From JAUMBM01 sp964441755 (GTDB lineage: Bacteria; Bacteroidota; Bacteroidia; Chitinophagales; Saprospiraceae), in the NCBI GenBank assembly GCA_964441755.1, contig CAYTVG010000011.1:62001-126000 (forward strand): DNA of 64,000 nt. Reading direction: 5' to 3'. The position numbers and the translations under genes were made by a program. Positions 26,030 through 33,664 of this stretch are shown here, piece after piece. The notes below the pieces were generated by a model. The model made no database searches and was not told where the DNA came from. It saw only the letters and a list, made by a program, of their open reading frames with translations. How positions within the stretch are numbered: the stretch's first letter is position 1; each line of letters starts with the position of its first letter.

Positions 26030-26962
26030 TTATGATTTTGTCTTCCCGGCATCGCCCATACGCTCCAGCAGTAATACCAGTACTATGCCCGCCACAATAG
26101 CAGCCACAGCTGCCAGGACATAAGGCTCACCGGCATAAGCCTCCGGCAGCACATTGGCTTCCTGAAAAGGTACTTGTTCGCCCTTGCTATTGGTACGAAA
26201 CGTGAGTACATTGCGCCAGGGCCACAATTTATTGAGCGACCCGAACATGAAGCCTGCCATCATCGCCATGGTAGCATTGTGGAAGTGCTGCAGCGTCCAG
26301 GTCAGTATACGGCTAAAAAAGGCCATGCCTGCCAGGCAGCCGAGGGCAAACACCACAACCACCTGCAGGCTTGCGGGATCCAGTGAAGACAGCACAGCCT
26401 TAAGTGAGCCGATAACAAACGTGTACATACCCAGCAACAGCAGTACGAAGCTGCCTGAGATCCCCGGAAGCATGAGCGCGCAGATAGCGATCATCCCTGA
26501 GAAAAAAACCACCAGCAGCGACTCGCTGCCCTGCATGGGTGAAGCCACAGTAATCCAATAAGCGAGCAAAGCACCGGCCAGCAACGACAGCAGCTCGGCC
26601 AGCTTCCAGCCACGCACCTGCCGCACAATATAAACTACCGATGCAATGATGAGTCCAAAGAAAAATGCCCATATGACAGGTGGATAATGTTCGAGAAGGT
26701 ATGTGATGGTAAAAATGCCCGTCACAACGCCCGTTGCCATACCCCCCAACAGCAGCACGATGAAGTTTCCATCAATGCCTTGCCAGAGAGCTGCGAACCC
26801 GCCCGAGCGCCACAACTGTAGTGGCTTAGCGCTGAGGATTGTCCTGATGGCTGTCAGCAGCCGTTCAAAGATACCCGTGATAAATGCGATAGTGCCCCCG
26901 GACACACCCGGAATCACTTCGGCGGTGCCCATCGCCATACCTTTCAGGAAGGTCATTATCAT
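26030..26962 (-). CDS. DUF368 membrane protein, PopT-type undecaprenyl phosphate translocase
   Basis: A 310-residue polytopic protein from ATG 26962 (MIMTFLKGMAMGTAEVIPGVSG); 26956 is an equally good ATG, and the far upstream ATG at 27145 overlaps the preceding gene by 112 bases. The start motif GMAMGTAEVIPGVSGGTIAFI and the matching second-half motif MLPGISGSFVLLLLGMYT are the DUF368 hallmarks of an inverted repeat. About eight to nine hydrophobic helices follow. DUF368 proteins in Vibrio and Staphylococcus recycle undecaprenyl phosphate across the inner membrane; I transfer that role by family only. The preceding gene encodes a GT-C-like enzyme that would release this same carrier. Confidence 0.87.
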   Translation of the reverse strand: MIMTFLKGMAMGTAEVIPGVSGGTIAFITGIFERLLTAIRTILSAKPLQLWRSGGFAALWQGIDGNFIVLLLGGMATGVVTGIFTITYLLEHYPPVIWAFFFGLIIASVVYIVRQVRGWKLAELLSLLAGALLAYWITVASPMQGSESLLVVFFSGMIAICALMLPGISGSFVLLLLGMYTFVIGSLKAVLSSLDPASLQVVVVFALGCLAGMAFFSRILTWTLQHFHNATMAMMAGFMFGSLNKLWPWRNVLTFRTNSKGEQVPFQEANVLPEAYAGEPYVLAAVAAIVAGIVLVLLLERMGDAGKTKS

Positions 26963-27033
26963 AATAGTATAGATTTCAAACAGCACAAAGATAGGCAGAG
27001 AAACCACAAATGCCGCACAAATTGCAACTGCCT

Positions 27034-28551
27034 CTACTGCTGGTAAACAGACCAACTGCCACTTCGCCAATCGTAGTACCATCCCCGAAGCTGGAAGGCA
27101 GCTTTTTGAGTCTGCCAGGGCGTATAGGGATTGACCTCCGGCCAACGATCATTGGGCCACAGGAAAAAACCCTCAGCCCCTCCTTTATAAGTCGTCGACA
27201 AATTTTCGATATCTGTTTTCACTTGCACATCATAGCCTGCGCGGTAAAAATAGGCTGCTGCAGGAAGAGAGAAGCCCTCTTCGGCGCTCAGGTAAACTGT
27301 TTCCCGGGGCACTTCCGACATGGTCGACAGCAAGCGGGCCGGCCAGTTGCGGCTCGCCTCGAGTGAAGGATAGAGCTGCAGCCAGAAGAAGAGCATTCCG
27401 GCCACCCCTGCCAGCACCGTGCCGCCGATGGCCCAATCGCGGCGTACAGCGTATAAGCCTACGACCCCCATGAAGCTGAATATCCAGTAAGGCAGTCCCG
27501 CCCCCAGCACTGCGCGATAACCTGCCCCTTCAAGTTGGATGAAGCCAGTGACCAGCAGGAAGAAAAGCAGCAGACACACCAATACCACGTGCAGCACAGC
27601 TACCCCTCTGACCCAGTCGCGCCAAGGATAAGCAGCCAAAAAATACAGCTGCATCTGCTTGGCTGCCAGCAAAGCCAGCAGGAAGTACAACAAGGTTGAC
27701 TGTGCCAGCGCAGCGGCCAGCATAGCGAAGACTAAAATGAGCGACAACTCCTCATCCTTGGCCACTTTGAAATACAGATCGCGAAAACCCGCCAGCACAA
27801 AACCCGCCAACGGCAACATTCCCAGCAGGCTTATCCCCAGAAAAACCCCGTAAGAAGCCACTGTTGGTGACCAGTTCATCGGCAACACATACCCATTGCC
27901 CAACACGACAAACTGGTTGACGAGACCCAGCAGCAGCACGACCGGCAGCAGCAGGTTGCCCTGAAAAAGCCGCCCCCCCTGCGGATGCCGCCAAAACAGC
28001 AGCAGCATGAAGACGGCAGTAAAAATGATGGTTGCCCAAGGCGCCACCAATGCTGACAGTGCCCCGAAGACATAGCTCATTGTCCGCCAGAAAGCAGTTG
28101 GTGTTTTTAGTGTACGCAACATGCTAATCCACAGCAACAGCTGAGCCACCGCAGCCCAGTTGTCAGCCGTTGCCTGCTTAAAAGAAGTCATCAGCACCGG
28201 TGAAGCCGCCATGGCCAGCAAAGCAAGTGCGCTCACTGCCTGTCCAAAAACAGGTTGTGACCATCGGTAGAAAAGCCAGGCGGCCAGCAGCAACAGCAGC
28301 AGCCCCGGCAGGCGCGACCAAAAGAGCCACAAATCCCCCCGGGCCAGCAAGGCTGTCAGTTTAGTCGGGAAATAAAACACTGCTTCTCCCGACAGTCCTT
28401 TCCAGAGCAGCCAGGCTTCCCCTCCGGGCCAAAGCGTGGCATAATCGTTGGCTACCAAGAGCGATGAAAGGCTAAAAAAAAGCACCAGCAAGCCAAAGTA
28501 TCTATAGCGAGCAGACATAGCCGCTCCCGGCGATTCGTTCTTCTGTTCCAT
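27034..28551 (-). CDS. GT-C-like polytopic membrane protein (GT39-type, divergent)
   Basis: A 505-residue protein from ATG 28551 (MEQKNESPGAAMSARYR); 28593 is a longer alternative. About eleven hydrophobic segments are followed by a 100-residue soluble C-terminal domain (VYLSAEEGFSLPAAAYFYR). The first loop (NDYATLWPGGEAWLLWKG) and the RLPGLLLLLLAAWLFYRW helix resemble ArnT/PMT-type lipid-linked sugar transferases, but the usual Asp-Glu pair of loop 1 is not intact. If active it would use a polyprenyl-phosphate sugar on the periplasmic side. The adjacent DUF368 gene fits that, at a 71-base distance. Family link is inference; the membrane topology is clear. Confidence 0.6.
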   Translation of the reverse strand: MEQKNESPGAAMSARYRYFGLLVLFFSLSSLLVANDYATLWPGGEAWLLWKGLSGEAVFYFPTKLTALLARGDLWLFWSRLPGLLLLLLAAWLFYRWSQPVFGQAVSALALLAMAASPVLMTSFKQATADNWAAVAQLLLWISMLRTLKTPTAFWRTMSYVFGALSALVAPWATIIFTAVFMLLLFWRHPQGGRLFQGNLLLPVVLLLGLVNQFVVLGNGYVLPMNWSPTVASYGVFLGISLLGMLPLAGFVLAGFRDLYFKVAKDEELSLILVFAMLAAALAQSTLLYFLLALLAAKQMQLYFLAAYPWRDWVRGVAVLHVVLVCLLLFFLLVTGFIQLEGAGYRAVLGAGLPYWIFSFMGVVGLYAVRRDWAIGGTVLAGVAGMLFFWLQLYPSLEASRNWPARLLSTMSEVPRETVYLSAEEGFSLPAAAYFYRAGYDVQVKTDIENLSTTYKGGAEGFFLWPNDRWPEVNPYTPWQTQKAAFQLRGWYYDWRSGSWSVYQQ

Positions 28552-28971
28552 GGTTTTCGGAAATGCTAAACTTCTGGGTGCGAATGTCTGCAAATTCTGG
28601 CTTATTGCCTAATGCGGAGGTATTTTTTACGGCTTGCTGACGCTGCTCAGTGCCTGTTTCGATTTTTGGCACAGGTATGAACCGCTTCCTTTTCTGCAGG
28701 TTTTATTTTTTCAGCCTTGGGGGCGCGGCAAGGTGCTGCCCGTGATTCGGGATTTTCCCGGCAGCCACCGGCAGCTTCTTCTTTCGAGCGTCCGGGGTTT
28801 TGGCGGCTTGCAGCAGCGACTGTGCCTATCAACGCGAGCATGCGCGGAAAGAGCGCCTTTTTTGCCTCCGGCTAAAAATCCACGACTGGCCCCTGCCTTT
28901 GCAGGCATGCGCCCAGCATGCACACAACCAAACCGAGCCCACAACCGTTACATCTCAACAAAAATGAGCGC
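28552..28971. other. Intergenic region between divergent genes
   Basis: A 420-base GC-rich stretch. It holds an imperfect member of the short inverted-repeat family: TTTTTTGCC (28858-28866), loop TCC, GGCTAAAAA (28870-28878). I see no TAnnTTTG promoter with correct spacing, and no gene. Confidence 0.4.
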
Positions 28972-29907
28972 ATGATGCAACCTGTCCACCCCTTTTCGCC
29001 GCGGCAGCTCAGTAAAAAGTACACCCTCACAGGCCACAAAGCCGCTGTCTATGCCCTGGCGGCAGGGCCGGCCGCCGGGCAATTCTACTCTGCTGCCGGC
29101 GACGGCTGGATTGTCCTGTGGGATCTGCAGGACCAGCCCGAAACAGGCCGGCTCCTTGCCACGGCAGACAGTCAGGTATTTGCCCTGCACAGCCTCCCGC
29201 AGGCTGCCACGCTCGTGGCGGGCGACCTTTACGGACACCTACACTTCATCACGCCCGAAGCACCCGGCGACACCCGCCGCGTGCTCGCGCATGGCGGCAA
29301 GCCCGTTTTTGCTTTTTGCCACACCCCTGCCGGCCTCCTCAGCATTGGCGGCGACGGCCGCCTGCTGCGTTGGGATACCAACCGCTGCCTGCCTGTTGAA
29401 AGCCTGACGCTCAGCCACAGCAGCCTGCGCTGCATCAGCTGGCATGCCGGCCGCAATGAGCTGGCCGTAGGCGCCAGCGACGGCTGCATTTACCTGCTGG
29501 ACGCCGACACCCTCGACCTGCGGCGGCGGCTGCCAAACGCACACCAGCCGTCAGTCTTCAGCCTGGGCTGGCTTCCCGACGGTCGGCAGCTCGTCAGCGG
29601 TGGCAGAGATGCGCTCATCAAGGTGTGGGATGCAGATGACGACAGCCCCCTTCCCCTGCACAGTATCCAGGCCCACTGGTTTACTGTCAACGACCTGCAT
29701 TTTTGCGACGGCAACAACTGCTTCATCAGCGCCAGCAGGGACAAGACCATCAAATGGTGGGATGCGCAGAGTTTTGCGCTGCTCAAGGTCTTCGATACCC
29801 TGCGCGATGGCTGCCACCGCAACAGCGTCAACAGGCTGCTTTGGCTGCCGGAGGCTGCTGCCCTTATCAGTGCCAGTGATGACCGGAGTCTTATGGTGTG
29901 GAGCTGA
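28972..29907 (+). CDS. WD40-repeat protein
   Basis: A 311-residue protein built of about seven WD40 blades. The clearest are LTGHKAAVYALAAG...DGWIVLWDL, HQPSVFSLGWLPDGRQLVSGGRD...IKVWDAD, and ISASRDKTIKWWDA, ending with SASDDRSLMVWS, which would close the propeller with the first strand. No signal peptide, so it is cytoplasmic. ATG 28972 is chosen; 28918 would add a Pro-rich stretch. WD40 propellers bind partner proteins, and no catalytic domain is fused here, so the partner is unknown. The gene is isolated. Confidence 0.9.
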   Translation: MMQPVHPFSPRQLSKKYTLTGHKAAVYALAAGPAAGQFYSAAGDGWIVLWDLQDQPETGRLLATADSQVFALHSLPQAATLVAGDLYGHLHFITPEAPGDTRRVLAHGGKPVFAFCHTPAGLLSIGGDGRLLRWDTNRCLPVESLTLSHSSLRCISWHAGRNELAVGASDGCIYLLDADTLDLRRRLPNAHQPSVFSLGWLPDGRQLVSGGRDALIKVWDADDDSPLPLHSIQAHWFTVNDLHFCDGNNCFISASRDKTIKWWDAQSFALLKVFDTLRDGCHRNSVNRLLWLPEAAALISASDDRSLMVWS

Positions 29908-30214
29908 GCAGACAACAGCCCGTCCGGGCGCTGAGTCACCTCAGCAGACCCGGTATGCGTATGTGCAAAACCTTCTGCCAATGAGGTGTTTTTTGTGCGT
30001 TTTTGCCAAGCTGTAAGCATACGCCAAGGCCGCCTGACTCAAAGAAGGAGGCAGCAGATGCCCATGGAGAGCTCGTCAGCGAATCACCAACACAGAACTT
30101 TGGCAAATAATAATTTAACACTTTTTAACCAAGCGCCGTGTCATAAAACACAAGCTGCTGCCGTTATTCTGCAAAACAAGCTATCCATCATCATTCAAAG
30201 ACAATTTTTCAACT
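29908..30214. other. Intergenic region upstream of a barrel gene
   Basis: A 307-base stretch between two plus-strand genes. It becomes AT-rich towards the barrel gene (from about 30100). A TTTG at about 30083 is not followed by a proper -7 box. No terminator hairpin with a T-run and no gene were found. Confidence 0.35.
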
Positions 30215-30832
30215 ATGAAAATGACCATTCGTCTGCTCCTGGCTACCGCCATCACACTTGCAAACCTCGCCCCGCTGTCTGCACAGGTTAAGTTTACCCC
30301 ACGAGTTGGCGTCAACGCCTCCGCCCTCGACGCCAATCTGACCGCCATCAATGCCGAAGCAGAAGCACGGGCAGGCTGGAATGCCGGTATCGACCTGCGA
30401 CTGGGTGACGGCATCATCTTCCTCAATCCCGGTATCCACTATTATTCTTATACCACCCGGCTGCTCGAAGGACTTGACCAGCCCAACAACATTGATTTAT
30501 CCAGCGAAAATACTGTACAAAGTCTGCGCGCTCCCATCAACCTGGGCTTACGACTCACGGGCGACAACGGCCTGCTGGGGCTCTACATCAAGGGTGGTGT
30601 GACGCCTGCCTACGTGCTGGGCATCACCGAAAAGGAGAAACCCGTTTTGCCGGTCTTTACCTACCGGCTTGACGACCTAAACCGATTCACCTGGGGTGGC
30701 AATGCAGGCGTAGGTATTGATTTTCTCTTTCTGACAGCCGAGCTCAACTACGAAATAGGCCTGACGGACTTCTTTAAAACCGTCGAAGGCCGTAATAACA
30801 TCCTTACTTTCAGTGTAGGACTTAAATTCTAG
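30215..30832 (+). CDS. PorT-like outer-membrane beta-barrel protein
   Basis: A 205-residue protein with a signal peptide (MKMTIRLLLATAITLANLAP, cleavage after LSAQ) and barrel-type strands. Blocks such as VKFTPRVGVNASALD, GWNAGIDLRLGDGIIFLNPG, PINLGLRLTG and NAGVGIDFLFLTAELNYEIG match the small outer membrane beta-barrel (PorT-like) family, and the chain ends in ILTFSVGLKF, an outer-membrane terminal strand. It differs clearly from the similar-sized barrel at 6207. No specific function can be read from it. Confidence 0.8.
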   Translation: MKMTIRLLLATAITLANLAPLSAQVKFTPRVGVNASALDANLTAINAEAEARAGWNAGIDLRLGDGIIFLNPGIHYYSYTTRLLEGLDQPNNIDLSSENTVQSLRAPINLGLRLTGDNGLLGLYIKGGVTPAYVLGITEKEKPVLPVFTYRLDDLNRFTWGGNAGVGIDFLFLTAELNYEIGLTDFFKTVEGRNNILTFSVGLKF

Positions 30833-30850
30833 TTAATTATAGGTTAATCC

Positions 30851-30881
30851 TTTGATAGTTCGCAAAAATTACACATATTTG
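30851..30881 (+). promoter_or_regulatory. Promoter of the small Cys-motif protein gene
   Basis: TTTG at 30851-30854 and CATATTTG at 30874-30881 are exactly 19 bases apart; only the first base of TAnnTTTG is off. The predicted start lies about 17 bases before ATG 30905. Confidence 0.65.
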
Positions 30882-30904
30882 TAGTGTAATTTAACCATCA
30901 TCTT

Positions 30905-31366
30905 ATGAAAGGAATATCCATATTGCTCATTGCTGTCGGCCTGTTTGTATCTGTTCAGGCAAGTGCGCAGTGCAGTGGCTCAGCCGGCAAATCGGCCGGA
31001 GCATCCTGCTGCGCCAAGGGCAGTTCAGCTTCAACTGCTGCTGCTGACGTTGAGAAGAGAGTAGCAGAAGACGGGACGGTGACGTATTTCCGCAAAGAAA
31101 CGAGTGCCCAGACGGGCATCACTACTTACACGCAGGTCAGCTACAACCAGCATACCAACAGCTACGATGCATTGGCTGTCAATACGCCTGACGGCAACGG
31201 CAAGGGCAGCCAGGCTGCGCAGCAGCCGGCTTGTTCCGGCAAGTCTGCTTCAGGGGCTACCTGCTGTGCTAAGCCGGGTGCAGAGGGTGAGAGTGCTGAA
31301 AAGACAACGGCCAACGGCCGTGGCCGCCGCTCCAATGCGGTCAAGCTGGCCAGTTCGAGGAGTTAG
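30905..31366 (+). CDS. Small secreted protein with a duplicated Cys motif, function unknown
   Basis: A 153-residue protein with a signal peptide (MKGISILLIAVGLFVSVQAS, cleavage after SAQ). The mature N-terminus starts CSGSAGKSAGASCCAKG, and a similar motif, CSGKSASGATCCAKPG, recurs near residue 110; the section between is a polar domain (EDGTVTYFRKE, TYTQVSYNQHTNSYDAL). The motifs carry three Cys each with CC pairs, suggesting disulfides or metal binding. The C-terminus is basic (NGRGRRSNAVK). I do not recognise the family. It has its own promoter and a strong terminator, so it is expressed alone. Confidence 0.72.
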   Translation: MKGISILLIAVGLFVSVQASAQCSGSAGKSAGASCCAKGSSASTAAADVEKRVAEDGTVTYFRKETSAQTGITTYTQVSYNQHTNSYDALAVNTPDGNGKGSQAAQQPACSGKSASGATCCAKPGAEGESAEKTTANGRGRRSNAVKLASSRS

Positions 31367-31384
31367 TTTTTTTGAAAAAAAATA

Positions 31385-31418
31385 AAAAACGCCTCTGGCT
31401 TACGCCAGGGGCGTTTTT
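31385..31418. terminator. Bidirectional terminator
   Basis: AAAAACGCCTCTGGC (31385-31399) pairs with GCCAGGGGCGTTTTT (31404-31418) around loop TTAC; one position is a G-T wobble. It separates the small secreted protein gene from the converging Nudix gene. Confidence 0.85.
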
Positions 31419-31429
31419 GTATGAGCACG

Positions 31430-31876
31430 TTATTTAGGCAGTACGGGTGATGCTTTTTTAATTTCCGAGTAAAGATTCCCCTTGCGGTATTCCTCCAGTA
31501 CGTGCCGGACAGTAGCTGTCAGATTGCGCGGCAGCTCGTCGAGATGAAACCACTCAGCTTCTGTAAATTTATTTTTCTCCTTGGCCTGCAGTTTGCCCTC
31601 CCAGCGGTAAGCTTTAAAATAAAAGACGAACCTTTGCTCTGTGGGCGTATTTTTTTGCAGCACATGCACCAATTGCAGGTCTTTTTCGCGCAGCGTAATC
31701 CCCGCCTCTTCTTCCGCCTCCCGTATCAGACAGGCTTTAGCGTATTCAAAACGCTCAATATTACCTCCTACCAGGGTATAGTTGCCCCCATTGGGTTTCG
31801 TCTGACGCAGCAGCAGGATACTGCCGCGATTGTAGAGAATGAGCCTGGTTTTTAGAACAATCTGAATGGATGCCAT
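31430..31876 (-). CDS. Nudix hydrolase
   Basis: A 148-residue single-domain Nudix protein. The Nudix box GX5EX7REUXEEXGU is seen as GNIERF-E-YAKACLI-REAEEEAGI, with all catalytic glutamates present. Strands before it (IVLKTRLILYNRGSILLLRQ) and after it (LQLVHVLQKNTPTEQRFVFYFK) fit the fold. It hydrolyses a nucleoside diphosphate linked to some moiety; substrate cannot be told from the box. It is the only gene between a shared terminator and a long non-coding stretch. Confidence 0.92.
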   Translation of the reverse strand: MASIQIVLKTRLILYNRGSILLLRQTKPNGGNYTLVGGNIERFEYAKACLIREAEEEAGITLREKDLQLVHVLQKNTPTEQRFVFYFKAYRWEGKLQAKEKNKFTEAEWFHLDELPRNLTATVRHVLEEYRKGNLYSEIKKASPVLPK

Positions 31877-32363
31877 ATCAGCAATGCATAAAATTAAACT
31901 TGCCCCGCCTAAAAACTGCCGCTGCTCTTACGTACAAAGCCGCTGCCAGCCTCGTTGAAAAAATGTGGCATTTCAGAAAACGCTCCGGGAATTTTGCGTC
32001 AGCTGACAACAAAACCAACCACATGTACAATAAAATATAGAGACAAAAGTAAGATTATTACCCGATAAGATGTATTTTTGGCGATAAAGAACTTCCGATT
32101 GCCCGTTGTGCGCGGGTCAGGGAATTTCTCAGCGGGCTCAAAACGGTTTTTGTTTCGCGGATTTTTACCTTTTTCCAATCAGGAATACCTTCTGAAAGGC
32201 AAAGATACGCGAAAGAACGTCTTTTTTTGCCGTGGGTAAAAATTCTCAAATATGCGCCGGGGAGGCTTCGAAAGTGAACCGACGGGTATTGTTTTGTTGT
32301 TTACAGGGGACTTCGGTTTGAAGGGGGCGATTACGCCAATTGTTGATTTTAATTCCTTCGACT
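31877..32363. other. Intergenic region between divergent genes
   Basis: A 487-base stretch. It includes an imperfect TTTTTTTGCC-GTG-GGTAAAAA palindrome at about 32222-32243 and a TATCTTTG match on the minus strand inside CAAAGATACGCG (about 32199-32210), but no TTTG is suitably placed with it. A short minus-strand reading frame inside (32058-32249) has no recognisable content. No gene called. Confidence 0.4.
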
Positions 32364-33455
32364 ATGCAACATGAAAGTGTTCTTACTACCATCGGCAACA
32401 CGCCACTTATCAAGCTCAGCCGCATGTCTCAGGGGATCATCCCTGCTGCAGTTTACGGTAAAGTGGAGGCTTTTAACCCCGGCCAGTCTGCCAAGGACCG
32501 CATTGCGCTCTATATGATTGAAGAGGCTGAGCGCCGCGGTCACATAAAAAAAGGAGATACAATTATTGAAGCGACCAGTGGCAACACGGGCTACAGCCTG
32601 GCTATGGTCTGCGCTATCAAAGGATATCACTGCGTGCTTACTGTCACCAGCAAAGCAGGGCAGGAGAAGCTGTCGCTGCTGCGCAGCCTGGGGGCGGAGG
32701 TGATCGTATGTCCGGCCGATGCGGAGCCTGACGATCCCCGCTCTTATTATTCGCGTGCTGAGCAGCTTGCTGCTGAGATTCCCAATGCGTTTTATTTGCG
32801 TCAAAACTGGAATACAGACAATGCTGAGGCGCACTATCGCTCGACCGGACCGGAAATTTGGGAGCAGACGGAGGGCAAGATTACGCACTACGTTTGTTGT
32901 GCCGGCACTGGCGGCACGCTATCGGGAACCGCCCGCTACCTGAAGGAAAAAAACCCCAACATCAAGATTATCGGTGTTGATGCCTACGGGTCGGTGCTCA
33001 AGAAATACTGGCAGACGGGCGAATTTGACCGCAATGAGATTTACCCTTACAAAGTCGAAGGATTGGGCAAAAACATCATTCCCGACAATATTGATTTCGA
33101 CCTCATCGATGATTTTGTCAAGGTGACAGACCGCAACAGTGCCATTCGCGCCCGTGCGCTGGCACGCAAGGAGGGTCTGCTGCTGGGGTACTCCAGTGGT
33201 TCGGCTATGGAGGCTGTCTTTCTGATCAAGGATCAGCTTAAGCCGTCGGATGTTGTGGTCGCACTTTTCCCCGATCACGGCAGCCGCTACCTCGGCAAAA
33301 TTTACAATGAAGAGTGGATGAAGCAGCAGGGCTATGTAGGTCAGATACACGGCGATGCATCCCATCACTACAGTTACAACCACCTTATGCGGGTGTACAG
33401 GGTATACAGGCGCAAATACGGCCGATACATTCAGAAGACGCTGAAGTTAAGCTAG
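32364..33455 (+). CDS. PLP-dependent cysteine synthase/cystathionine beta-synthase-like enzyme
   Basis: A 363-residue fold-type II PLP enzyme starting at ATG 32364 (MQHESVLTTIGNTPLIKLSR); 32340 adds eight residues. The PLP lysine is Lys44 in NPGQSAKDRIA, and the phosphate and cofactor loops ATSGNTGYSLA, GTGGTLSGTA and YSSGSAME are all intact. The NPGQSAKDRIA variant (normally NPGGSVKDR) and the extra C-terminal segment with LYGKI..EEWMKQQGY suggest the cystathionine beta-synthase-like branch, lacking CBS regulatory domains. Cysteine or cystathionine synthesis is the likely role. Followed by an intrinsic terminator. Confidence 0.9.
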   Translation: MQHESVLTTIGNTPLIKLSRMSQGIIPAAVYGKVEAFNPGQSAKDRIALYMIEEAERRGHIKKGDTIIEATSGNTGYSLAMVCAIKGYHCVLTVTSKAGQEKLSLLRSLGAEVIVCPADAEPDDPRSYYSRAEQLAAEIPNAFYLRQNWNTDNAEAHYRSTGPEIWEQTEGKITHYVCCAGTGGTLSGTARYLKEKNPNIKIIGVDAYGSVLKKYWQTGEFDRNEIYPYKVEGLGKNIIPDNIDFDLIDDFVKVTDRNSAIRARALARKEGLLLGYSSGSAMEAVFLIKDQLKPSDVVVALFPDHGSRYLGKIYNEEWMKQQGYVGQIHGDASHHYSYNHLMRVYRVYRRKYGRYIQKTLKLS

Positions 33456-33477
33456 TTACCCATAAAAACATACAATA

Positions 33478-33513
33478 AAAAATGGGCTGCTATGTGTTTA
33501 GCAGCTCATTTTT
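33478..33513 (+). terminator. Intrinsic terminator after the beta-synthase gene
   Basis: AAAAATGGGCTGCTA (33478-33492) pairs with TAGCAGCTCATTTTT (33499-33513) around loop TGTGTT with one wobble. It ends 21 bases before the next small gene. Confidence 0.82.
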
Positions 33514-33534
33514 AGTTAACTGACTTATTTGTCT

Positions 33535-33663
33535 ATGAAGCCAATCGAGCAAGAAGAAAAGCCTCCCGTCGGCGGTAGCTGGCAACAGCTCTACGCCATT
33601 GTGCTGATACTGCACGTCCTCATCGTTATTGCATTTTACTTGCTCACCCGATACTACTCCTGA
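33535..33663 (+). CDS. 42-residue single-helix membrane peptide coupled to the symporter
   Basis: ATG 33535 opens a 42-codon frame ending TGA 33661-33663, only one base before the symporter ATG at 33665. The peptide has a polar N-terminus (MKPIEQEEKPPVGGSWQQ) and one hydrophobic helix (LYAIVLILHVLIVIAFYLLT) with Arg-Tyr-Tyr-Ser at the C-terminus. The tight spacing implies translational coupling. It resembles, in arrangement only, the small membrane subunits that accompany some sodium:solute symporters. I do not recognise a named family. It is too short for usual gene finders and may be missing from related annotations. Confidence 0.7.
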   Translation: MKPIEQEEKPPVGGSWQQLYAIVLILHVLIVIAFYLLTRYYS

Positions 33664-33664
33664 T

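Noticed and set aside
32058..32249. 63-codon minus-strand frame in the gap before the beta-synthase gene
   Set aside because: Basic, patternless translation overlapping an imperfect palindrome; no start signal.
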